Assembly (NCBI GenBank): GCA_005239795.1
Contig: SBBH01000061.1
Location: forward strand, 1-5,270
Direction of reading: 5' to 3'
DNA length: 5,270 bases
Origin: Planctomycetales bacterium
GTDB lineage: Bacteria; Planctomycetota; SBBH01
The notes beneath the pieces are model-generated. The model did not search any database and was not told where the DNA came from. It saw only the letters and a list, made by a program, of their open reading frames with translations. Position 1 is the stretch's first letter. Every line of letters begins with the position of its first letter. Made by a program: the position numbers and the translations under genes. Below, piece by piece: positions 1-4,822 of this stretch.

Positions 1-50
1 CCGCCGGCGTTCGCCCGGGCTTCGAGGGGAGCCGCTTGTCGAGGGTCTGA
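1..50 (+). CDS. Possible C-terminal end of an upstream gene (partial)
   Basis: Frame 3 of the plus strand reads AGVRPGFEGSRLSRV and stops at TGA 48-50. Fourteen of its 15 sense codons end in G or C, the codon pattern of the real genes here, whereas the other two plus frames are mixed at third positions. The stretch is too short to assign to a family and the start lies outside the window. A plus-strand gene ending here would converge on the leftward ferredoxin gene. It could also be non-coding, since 15 codons is weak evidence. Confidence 0.25.
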   Translation, partial: AGVRPGFEGSRLSRV

Positions 51-196
51 CTTAAGCGAAGACAACCCAGACGCGGAAATCCCCTGCGCCCGGGCGTCGC
101 ATCACCATGGTGGGACGGATCAGCAATTCTCGGAACTCGCGACTCATAAGTTTGAGAAAGACTACATTTTGATTGGGTGCTGTCAATAAGTTTTTC

Positions 197-237
197 GTCA
201 TGCGACACGCGTGCTCGCATGACTCACGACTCGTGAC
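197..237. repeat. Two adjacent inverted repeats with heptamer phasing, just past the fdxA stop
   Basis: A perfect 9-base inverted repeat has arms GTCATGCGA (197-205) and TCGCATGAC (215-223) around a 9-base loop. It is followed directly by TCACGA-C-TCGTGA (224-236), a 6-base perfect arm pair with a one-base loop. The right part also reads as three 7-base units, GCATGAC, TCACGAC and TCGTGAC (217-237). It sits 3 bases beyond the fdxA stop codon and could cap the fdxA mRNA. In the fdxA direction it is followed by A-rich rather than T-rich sequence, so it is not a canonical intrinsic terminator. Confidence 0.6.
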
Positions 238-239
238 GA

Positions 240-569
240 TCAAATTGGTCTGGGTTGCGCGTCCCCCATCTTCTCCAGATCTTCCTTCGTCTTGGCGGTC
301 GGCAGGGCGTCCTTCTTCTGCGTGATGACAGGGGTGCTCTTGCACTGCTGGGCGTTGTAGTCGAGGTACGCCTTGTATTTGTCCGGCATGTCGTCGCCGG
401 CAAAGATCGCCCCCACCGGACAGAGCTCGCGACAAGCGTCGCAGTCGATGCAAGTGTCGGGGTTGATAAAAAGCATCTCGGGCCCTTCGTGGAAAGCCTC
501 CACAGGACAAGCCTCAACGCAATCGGTGTACTTGCACTTGAAGCAGTTCTGCGTAACGATGTAGGCCAT
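240..569 (-). CDS. fdxA: Seven-iron ferredoxin ([3Fe-4S][4Fe-4S]), FdxA type
   Basis: This 109-residue protein is a small soluble low-potential electron carrier and closely resembles Azotobacter vinelandii ferredoxin I in length and sequence. Without the initiator Met, the cysteines fall at the family positions: C8, C16 and C49 for the 3Fe cluster and C20, C39, C42 and C45 for the 4Fe cluster. C11 is also present. Position 24, a free cysteine in the Azotobacter protein, is Ala. The motifs are NCFKCKYTDC, EACPVEAF, CIDCDAC and ELCPVGAIF. The frame is open to 683, but the start at 569 gives the family N-terminus MAYIVT and has a strong Shine-Dalgarno, while the upstream extension looks non-coding. 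The gene appears monocistronic. Its redox partner is not in the window. The 7Fe versus 2[4Fe-4S] assignment rests on the CxxCxxxxCxxxC spacing. Confidence 0.96.
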   Translation of the reverse strand: MAYIVTQNCFKCKYTDCVEACPVEAFHEGPEMLFINPDTCIDCDACRELCPVGAIFAGDDMPDKYKAYLDYNAQQCKSTPVITQKKDALPTAKTKEDLEKMGDAQPRPI

Positions 570-577
570 GGCGGATG

Positions 578-587
578 CCTCCTTTCT
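578..587 (-). promoter_or_regulatory. Shine-Dalgarno of fdxA
   Basis: On the minus strand the sequence AGAAAGGAGG ends 8 bases before the ATG at 569. This near-perfect anti-16S match decides the start codon over the longer open frame to 683. It is the clearest ribosome binding site in the window and contrasts with the SD-less uvrC, rsmD and STAS starts. Confidence 0.85.
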
Positions 588-608
588 AAAACCGCACTCT
601 CGCACGGC

Positions 609-636
609 AGTATACGAAGCTCTCTCCACCCTGCAA
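609..636 (-). promoter_or_regulatory. Sigma70-like promoter of fdxA
   Basis: On the minus strand TTGCAG (636-631) is followed after 16 bases by TATACT (614-609), a good -10 box. Transcription would begin near 602 and leave a leader of about 33 bases that contains the Shine-Dalgarno. The -35 box matches only its first three bases well. The assignment is by motif only. Confidence 0.5.
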
Positions 637-744
637 GTAGCGACCCGATGATCTTCCAGAAGACAAGCTCGCTCATCGTCCACAGGATCAAAAGCCGCGT
701 CCTCACAGGAAACCCCCTGCGAAACCCCCCCGAAAGAGAGGCCG

Positions 745-1056
745 TTGAGGCTCGACCTTCCTTTCGACCTGGCGATGGGAGCCCTGCGGCCGGAGGTCTG
801 GAAGCGGTGGCTCGCCTGGGACCCGGCCCGGATGGCGGCCCGGCGTGCCGGGGCGCTCCGGGCGGCACGCCTGGTCTACGTGGACCGCGGTCTCGGCGAC
901 GAGTTCTCGCTCCATTGGGGGTCGCGCATGCTCGTCTCGGCCTTGAGCCGCCGTGGAGTCAGGGTGCGCCATGAAGAGTTCGACGACGGCCACATGAACA
1001 TCACCTACCGCTATGACGTGAGCCTCCCTCTCCTGGCGCGTGCGCTCACGTCATGA
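745..1056 (+). pseudogene. C-terminal remnant of a putative alpha/beta-hydrolase esterase
   Basis: The frame ending at TGA 1054-1056 encodes about 100 residues like the C-terminal third of putative esterases of the alpha/beta-hydrolase fold. It has LPFDLAMG-LRPEVWKRWLAWDP, then a strand with D-G-GDEFSLHWG (likely the acidic residue region), then FDDGHMNITYRYD-SLPLL, which contains the probable catalytic His. The N-terminal two thirds, including the GxSxG nucleophile elbow, are not present in any plus frame upstream. The open frame extends back only to 652 and its residues before about 748 are not esterase-like. TTG 745 is the first listed start but lies only 3 bases after a GAGAGG, and no better start is evident. 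A deletion that brought the fdxA region next to the esterase 3' end is the simplest reading. A retained small protein is possible because it overlaps the next gene by ATGA and its codon bias is intact. Confidence 0.65.
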
Positions 1057-1475
1057 CCGACGCCCGCTTTCCCGTGTCGTTCGAGAAGTCCCGCCAGCTC
1101 GCCGCGAGGATGGCGGCCCTGGGAATCCGGGAGGCGGACCTCGACGAGCAGTTTGTCCGCTCCGGTGGCCCCGGCGGCCAGAACGTGAACAAGGTCTCCA
1201 CCTGCGTGCTCCTGACACACCGCCCGACCGGGATCTCCGTCCGGTGTCAGCAGGAGCGCTCCCAGGCAATGAACCGGTTCCTTGCCCGCCGGATCCTCGC
1301 CGACAAGATCGAGGCGGAGCGGCTGGGGCGCCAAAGCCGCACCCGGCAGGAAATCGAGAAAATCCGAAGACAAAAGCGTCGCCGTTCGCGCCGGGCGCGC
1401 CGTAAGATGCTTGCCGACAAGCGCTTGGCCAGCCGGAAAAAAGAAGGGCGCAGACCCCCTTCGGAGGAACCATGA
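1053..1475 (+). CDS. GGQ release-factor-like ribosome rescue protein (ArfB/mtRF-R type)
   Basis: This 140-residue protein holds only the catalytic domain of class I release factors. The GGQ motif (residues 41-43, in RSGGPGGQNVNK) enters the peptidyl transferase centre and hydrolyses peptidyl-tRNA. Further family marks are TCVLLTHRPTG (50-60) and the RSQAMNR block (69-75). The stop-codon recognition domains of RF1/RF2 are absent. The tail is strongly basic: 22 of the last 48 residues are Lys or Arg, as expected for a tail that enters the empty mRNA channel, as in ArfB (E. coli ArfB is also 140 residues). The N-terminal FPVSFEK--LAARMAALGI segment resembles bacterial release-factor-like proteins and mitochondrial mtRF-R more than ArfB. 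The ATG overlaps the esterase-remnant stop (ATGA) and has no clear Shine-Dalgarno, suggesting translational coupling. Rescue on stalled ribosomes is inferred from the family. Confidence 0.88.
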   Translation: MTDARFPVSFEKSRQLAARMAALGIREADLDEQFVRSGGPGGQNVNKVSTCVLLTHRPTGISVRCQQERSQAMNRFLARRILADKIEAERLGRQSRTRQEIEKIRRQKRRRSRRARRKMLADKRLASRKKEGRRPPSEEP

Positions 1476-1582
1476 AAAACACCTACTTTTTTACACGAAT
1501 CCTATATAAGGCGCCGTGCGGAAAGAAATTAGACGAAAAAATCTCTATCAAACACAGCAGTTATTTCCGCGCGACGCCCTAG
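1472..1582 (+). CDS. Possible 36-residue small ORF in an AT-rich island
   Basis: An ATG at 1472 overlaps the stop of the ribosome-rescue gene (ATGA) and is preceded by GGAGG (1463-1467) at 4 bases. The frame runs for 36 codons to TAG 1580-1582, starting MKNTYFFTRILYK and ending SSYFRATP. The composition is AT-rich and Lys-rich, unlike every neighbour, and no family is recognised. Its last codons overlap the convergent ykgJ stop. The spacing to the Shine-Dalgarno is short, and the GGAGG is also explained by Glu codons of the preceding gene. This may be chance. Confidence 0.2.
   Translation: MKNTYFFTRILYKAPCGKKLDEKISIKHSSYFRATP
1510..1578 (+). repeat. Imperfect inverted repeat between convergent genes
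   Basis: The arms 1510-1524 and 1564-1578 pair over 15 positions with one G-U wobble (1517/1571) and one mismatch (1514/1574), around a 39-base AT-rich loop. The left arm core GCGGAAA pairs with TTTCCGC. In RNA the plus strand folds better than the minus strand. It lies between the ribosome-rescue gene and the convergent ykgJ and may act as a transcript end or stability element. No T-tract follows in either direction, and no flanking target duplication was seen that would suggest a mobile element. Confidence 0.5.
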
Positions 1583-2712
1583 GCTAGCAGAATCCGGGCG
1601 TAATCGAGCCCCGTCGTCTCGTAGGCGGCTTCCTCGCGTGACCATAGAGAAAAAGTCTTGTCGTCATGCGGAAAGAGCCGCTCCGTGTATTCGATCGCCT
1701 CGCAGACCCTGTCGAGATCCATCGGTTTGGCGCTGAGATCCGACAGCGCCTGCAAAACCCAACCGGCCAAGCAGTGGAGCGCCAGCACGCTCTGATAGGC
1801 GGGGATCATGCCGTATTCGATGAACAGCATATTGGCGAACACCTTGCCACAGAGGTAGCGGCGCAGGACCCCTTCCCAGGCCGGCTCGATAGAATCCCAG
1901 GCGGGACGCGCCTTCCCCTCACTCCCCAGGAGCCCCACGAGCGTCTTATAGATCGCGAGGTCCGTCCCCCCCGATGCAATGCCGATCTTTCCGCGCCGCT
2001 CGGCGAAGCGCGCGGCAAAGCGCCTCTGAAGCTTGAGATCAGCGGGAGAGCGCACGGCGGACGCACAAACGGGATCGGCCTTCCGGATGTCAAGATCCCC
2101 CTCTGTGGAAGCCGTTTCCAGGACCTGCCGGACGGCCCAGAGCGCGCCGCGCAAAGGGAGCGCCTTATTTTGAAGGGAAGCGAGAATCCATCTCTCGATC
2201 GCTTGGTGGAATTCCCAGGAAAGCGCTCGCCCCGGCATGAACCAGAGCGGGTAGTTGGTCGGGACCTGCTTGGTCATGACGGGCCGTTTGAAACCGGGCG
2301 GGTCCTCAAGGATCTCGAAGCGGGATGCCTCGCGCAAGGTCAGGACCGCCGAGGGACAGGAATAGAAAAGCCCCACCGACACTCCCCGCGGCGTTCCCGT
2401 GGCGATGAACGGGTACTGCAGGCAGACGAGGGGCTTGGCCTCCTCGCCGAAACGCCCATGGAGATCGCACAGGGCGTCGTCCCGGAAGAAGACGCATTTT
2501 CCGCCGGGACGCTTGAGCATCGCGTGATTGATGAACGAGCCGGGAACCCCCGGATCGAAGAGATCCTGGCCGGCGTAGGCGTCAATCCCCTCGACCCGGG
2601 CGGCGATTTCTTTCTTTTTTTCAGGGTCGACGCCGATCTGGTAGCTCTGACAGCATTTCCCGGAGTTGTGACAGTGATAGGCGGCTGCACCGCTCGAGAC
2701 GAAAAGCGCCAC
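1579..2712 (-). CDS. YkgJ-family cysteine-cluster protein (large form)
   Basis: This 377-residue protein belongs to the YkgJ/UPF0153 group of predicted zinc- or iron-binding cysteine-cluster proteins, whose function is unknown. The metal-site cysteines are in the first third: C14, C20, C21 (HCHNSGKCC), C73 (GGKCVFF), C82 (ALCDLHGRFGEEAKP), C97 (VCLQYPF) and C119 (FYSCPS). In the small family members the first cluster usually reads CGxCC, and here the first Cys of that triplet is Ser. The remaining 250 or so residues are mostly helical-looking with scattered Cys and match no domain I recognise. The frame is open to 2820, but GTG 2712 is preferred: it has a GGAGG at 10 bases and lies 2 bases after the rsmD stop, whereas longer starts overlap rsmD. 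Co-transcription with rsmD is likely. A distant relation to FliB-type lysine N-methylases, which carry similar Cys motifs, is possible but not shown. Confidence 0.85.
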   Translation of the reverse strand: MALFVSSGAAAYHCHNSGKCCQSYQIGVDPEKKKEIAARVEGIDAYAGQDLFDPGVPGSFINHAMLKRPGGKCVFFRDDALCDLHGRFGEEAKPLVCLQYPFIATGTPRGVSVGLFYSCPSAVLTLREASRFEILEDPPGFKRPVMTKQVPTNYPLWFMPGRALSWEFHQAIERWILASLQNKALPLRGALWAVRQVLETASTEGDLDIRKADPVCASAVRSPADLKLQRRFAARFAERRGKIGIASGGTDLAIYKTLVGLLGSEGKARPAWDSIEPAWEGVLRRYLCGKVFANMLFIEYGMIPAYQSVLALHCLAGWVLQALSDLSAKPMDLDRVCEAIEYTERLFPHDDKTFSLWSREEAAYETTGLDYARILLA

Positions 2713-2714
2713 GG

Positions 2715-3299
2715 CTACCCCCCCTCCGGGCGGCGCTCGACATCCAGATAGAGCCAAACCTCGGAATCCCCGTAGATGCGCCGATCCCGCGGCTCCGGGA
2801 GCGAAGGGGGGGGGCGACACTTGCGCGGCAGCCGCAACACGAGGCTGCCGCCCGGCGTCAGGAGCGCCAGGGCCGCCGCGGCCGTCCGCTCCAACATCCG
2901 CAACGAACCCTCTTCCCGCGCCATGGCAAAGGGGGGATCCAGAAACACCAGGTCGAAACTCCGTTCCCCTCTGTGTTCAAGAGAACCGACTTTCTCGGCG
3001 CCGGCGCAGTAGACCTCGGCCCTGTCCGAGAACCCCACATGGGCGAGATTCTCTGTGAGGACGCGGACCGCCTCGCGCGCCTGGTCCAGGAAAAGACACG
3101 TGGCGGCCCCCCGGCTCAAAGCCTCGATCCCGAAGGCACCCGATCCGGCGAAAACATCGAGAACCTTCGCCCCGGCAACGCGCCGTCCCAAAATATTGAA
3201 AATCGCCCCTTTGAGAAGATCAGTCGGAGGGCGCGTCCCCCCTCCGGCCGGGCAGGTCAAGCGCCTCCCCCGCGCCGATCCCGCAATCACGCGAAGCAT
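2715..3299 (-). CDS. rsmD: 16S rRNA (guanine966-N2)-methyltransferase RsmD
   Basis: This 194-residue enzyme (E. coli RsmD has about 198) transfers a methyl group from S-adenosylmethionine to N2 of G966 in 16S rRNA of the small subunit. It starts MLRVIAGSARGRRL, the family N-terminus. RPPTDLLKGAIFNIL (23-37) stands where the family has RPTTDRVREALFNIL. The SAM-binding motif I is VLDVFAGSGAFGIEAL (46-61), and the catalytic motif IV is DPPF (121-124). The C-terminal YGDSEVWLYL strand is typical. The frame is open to 3365, but residues before 3299 only translate the intergenic repeat, so ATG 3299 is chosen despite having no Shine-Dalgarno. It follows uvrC by 69 bases and precedes the YkgJ-family gene by 2 bases. 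The frequent partner coaD is absent here. Confidence 0.93.
   Translation of the reverse strand: MLRVIAGSARGRRLTCPAGGGTRPPTDLLKGAIFNILGRRVAGAKVLDVFAGSGAFGIEALSRGAATCLFLDQAREAVRVLTENLAHVGFSDRAEVYCAGAEKVGSLEHRGERSFDLVFLDPPFAMAREEGSLRMLERTAAAALALLTPGGSLVLRLPRKCRPPPSLPEPRDRRIYGDSEVWLYLDVERRPEGG
2718..2727 (-). promoter_or_regulatory. Shine-Dalgarno of the YkgJ-family gene inside the rsmD end
   Basis: GGAGGGGGGG on the minus strand (2727-2718) forms the last Glu-Gly-Gly codons of rsmD and also serves as the ribosome binding site for GTG 2712. The GGAGG core is 10 bases from the GTG. This supports the GTG start and translational coupling. Confidence 0.6.
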
Positions 3300-3308
3300 A
3301 AGAACAGT

Positions 3309-3335
3309 ACTGAGTACTGAGTCCTGAGTGCTGAG
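3309..3335. repeat. Heptanucleotide tandem repeat upstream of rsmD
   Basis: About four tandem copies of a 7-base unit NCTGAGT lie on the plus strand: ACTGAGT twice, then CCTGAGT and GCTGAGC. TGA occurs at 3311, 3318, 3325 and 3332. Because 7 is not a multiple of 3, these stops cover all three plus-strand frames. On the minus strand the unit reads ACTCAGN and lies 10 bases upstream of the rsmD ATG. Confidence 0.85.
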
Positions 3336-3354
3336 CCGGCCATTGCCTCGCAGA

Positions 3355-3390
3355 TCATTTCTCACTCCTCATGACCCATGACTGCCTGAC
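3355..3390. repeat. Heptanucleotide repeat forming the 3' end of uvrC
   Basis: On the minus strand, units GTCATGG (3382-3376), GTCATGA (3375-3369), GGAGTGA (3368-3362) and GAAATGA (3361-3355) follow in 7-base phase. A further unit, GTCAGGC (3390-3384), is one base out of phase. TGA at 3371, 3364 and 3357 gives a stop in each minus-strand frame. The first of these is the uvrC stop codon. The unit resembles the GTCGTGA/GTCATGC units beside fdxA (217-237). Confidence 0.75.
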
Positions 3391-4703
3391 CTCAGGCGCT
3401 TCGAACGCAGGAGATGGTGGTAACCTTGCGCGAATCGGTGGGCCTCATCGCGCACATGCTGGAGGAACCGGAGCGCCAGGGCGCGGCGCGGGAGCGCGAG
3501 CGGCTGGCGATGGGTCGACCGATAGAGAAGCTCTTCGCGCTTGGCAAGCCCCACGACCGGGAGATGAGCCAGCTCCAGCTCCCCGAGAACGGCGCAAGCT
3601 GCCCCGAGCTGTCCGGCTCCGCCATCGACAAGAATCAGGTCAGGCAGAGGTTCCTCCCCAGCCAGGACCCTCCGGTAGCGTCGCTCAACCACCTCCCGGA
3701 TGGCGGCGAAATCGTCGACCCCTTTGACGCGGCGGATCCGAAACCGCCGGTAGCCGTCCTTGTAAGGGATCCCGTCGACAAACGTGACCAGGGATCCGAC
3801 GGAATCCTCCCCGGCGATGGTGGCGATGTCGATTCCTTCCACCAGGCGGGGCCGCGCGGCCAGGCCCAAAACCTTCTGGAGATCCTCCATCGCCTCCTCC
3901 GGACGCAAGGGAAGGGGGGTCGCCTCGGGTCGATCGCTGAAGGAGCCGCGTTGCGAGAGCCCTTCCAGAGCCCGTATCTGGTCCCGCAGGACTGCGGCGG
4001 CCTCGAACTGCATCTGGCCGGCCGCCCTCTTCATACGGTCTGTCAAATCCCGAAGAAGGGGCTCGCGGCCCCCTTCCACGAACATCCGAAGAGCCGCGAT
4101 ATCCTGCGCATACCGCTCGGAGGTCACGAGCCCCGCGCAGGGGGCCGTGCAACGCGCGATCCAATGCAGGAGGCACGGCCGCTGAAGCCGAAGCTTCGGG
4201 TTTTCAGGATCGATCGAGAGTTCGCACGTCCTGAAACGGAACACCCTCTGGAAGATCTGCACCGCTTGGCGCAGCGCCCCCGCGTCAGTGAAGGGCCCGT
4301 AGAGCGCCGCCCCGGGGCGTGGATCCCGCGTCACCTCGACGCGCGGAAAAGGCTCATCCACAGTGATCTGGAGAAACGGAAAGGTCTTTCCATCCTTGCG
4401 CTCCTTGTTGTATTTCGGGCGGATGTCTTTGATGAGCCGGGCCTCGAGGAGAAGGGCATCCACCTCCGAGGGGGTCCTGAGCGTCTCGATCTCTCGCACC
4501 TGCACCGTCCAGAGGACCGTCTTGGGATCGCGCGGTCCCTGGAAATATTGGGAGACGCGATCCTTGAGCGATTTCGCCTTTCCCACGTAAAGAACGCGTC
4601 CCTTGGCGTCCTTCATCAGGTAGACACCCGGTTTTTCAGGAAGCGCGCGGGCGCGCGCGCGCAGATCCGGAACGCTCTGGGCCGCTCCCGTCCGAATGGC
4701 CAT
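3369..4703 (-). CDS. uvrC: UvrABC excinuclease subunit C, lacking the C-terminal HhH domain
   Basis: UvrC makes both incisions around DNA lesions in nucleotide excision repair after loading by UvrA and UvrB. Domains in order: a GIY-YIG nuclease (about 24-99: PGVYLMKD, YVGKAKSLKDR, SEVDALLLE) for the 3' cut; four cysteines C160, C177, C185 and C189, matching those reported to hold an Fe-S cluster in E. coli UvrC; a UVR motif for UvrB contact (about 216-250); and an RNase H-like nuclease for the 5' cut with probable catalytic D292 (GIDIAT), D330/D331 (GVDDFAAI), D360 (LVDGGAGQ) and H422 (RDEAHRF). The protein has 444 residues against about 610 in E. coli and ends just after LRSKR, so the tandem HhH DNA-binding domain is missing. 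ATG 4703 fits the family start. The frame is open to 4793, but the extension is not UvrC-like. No Shine-Dalgarno precedes ATG 4703. Confidence 0.94.
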   Translation of the reverse strand: MAIRTGAAQSVPDLRARARALPEKPGVYLMKDAKGRVLYVGKAKSLKDRVSQYFQGPRDPKTVLWTVQVREIETLRTPSEVDALLLEARLIKDIRPKYNKERKDGKTFPFLQITVDEPFPRVEVTRDPRPGAALYGPFTDAGALRQAVQIFQRVFRFRTCELSIDPENPKLRLQRPCLLHWIARCTAPCAGLVTSERYAQDIAALRMFVEGGREPLLRDLTDRMKRAAGQMQFEAAAVLRDQIRALEGLSQRGSFSDRPEATPLPLRPEEAMEDLQKVLGLAARPRLVEGIDIATIAGEDSVGSLVTFVDGIPYKDGYRRFRIRRVKGVDDFAAIREVVERRYRRVLAGEEPLPDLILVDGGAGQLGAACAVLGELELAHLPVVGLAKREELLYRSTHRQPLALPRRALALRFLQHVRDEAHRFAQGYHHLLRSKRLRSGSHGS

Positions 4704-4710
4704 GGAAACC

Positions 4711-4716
4711 AGTATA
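4711..4716 (-). promoter_or_regulatory. -10 box of a probable leaderless uvrC transcript
   Basis: TATACT on the minus strand (4716-4711) is followed by exactly 7 bases and then ATG 4703, so the normal initiation distance would put the first RNA base at or next to the A of ATG. There is no Shine-Dalgarno in the gap. No convincing -35 hexamer was found at 15-18 bases upstream. The same hexamer serves as the -10 box of fdxA. Confidence 0.45.
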
Positions 4717-4744
4717 CTTTCGAGAACGAGCCCAAAGGACCTGT

Positions 4745-4786
4745 TCTGAGCGAAGTGCTCACAGCTGGCCAAGACGAGTCGAAGGA
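4745..4786 (+). repeat. Split copy of a TGAGCGAAG/GTCGAAGGA-like intergenic repeat
   Basis: TTCTGAGCGAAG (4745-4756, last base approximate) and GTCGAAGGA (4778-4786) look like two halves of a short intergenic sequence, TGAGCGAAGTCGAAGGA, which I recall as common between genes in many bacteria. Here about 22 unrelated bases separate them. The left half also forms a small hairpin, TGAGC-GAAGT-GCTCA (4747-4761). The identification is from memory and tentative. Confidence 0.3.
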
Positions 4787-4815
4787 TTGACAAGGACGCG
4801 CGGCCAACCTAAGTT
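4787..4815 (+). promoter_or_regulatory. Sigma70-like promoter of the STAS gene, probably leaderless
   Basis: A perfect TTGACA (4787-4792) is followed after 17 bases by TAAGTT (4810-4815), a weak -10 of TANNNT form. Seven bases later comes GTG 4823, where transcription would start. No Shine-Dalgarno is present. The promoter fires away from the uvrC promoter within the same 119-base intergenic region. Confidence 0.5.
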
Positions 4816-4822
4816 CTTAAGC

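Noticed and set aside
570..683. N-terminal extension of fdxA to 683
   Set aside because: The extra 38 residues are not ferredoxin-like and cover the promoter and Shine-Dalgarno. The start at 569 matches the family.
255..974. A 239-codon plus-strand frame across fdxA and the esterase remnant
   Set aside because: It crosses the fdxA gene antisense, the promoter region and the esterase remnant in the wrong frame, and shows no domain.
1510..1578. Intrinsic terminator for either convergent gene
   Set aside because: The stem has a 39-base loop and no T-run directly after either arm, so it does not meet the usual form.
1666..2751. A 361-codon plus-strand frame opposite the YkgJ-family gene
   Set aside because: It is an antisense shadow. 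The product is His/Arg/Gly-rich without motifs, whereas the minus strand has the ordered cysteine motifs.
2713..2820. Longer start of the YkgJ-family protein at 2820
   Set aside because: It would overlap rsmD by more than 100 bases with a Gly/Pro/Ala-rich shadow sequence. GTG 2712 has a Shine-Dalgarno and follows the rsmD stop.
3300..3390. CRISPR array or IS end
   Set aside because: The repeated unit is 7 bases without spacers, and no transposase or terminal inverted repeats are present.
3414..4790. A 458-codon open frame on the plus strand opposite uvrC
   Set aside because: Its protein matches nothing recognisable, and the minus strand encodes clear UvrC over the same stretch. Long antisense frames are common in GC-rich genes because stops are rare in that phase.
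4704..4793. N-terminal extension of UvrC to 4793
   Set aside because: The added residues are not conserved in UvrC and would be read from the divergent promoter region. ATG 4703 fits the family and the -10 box.
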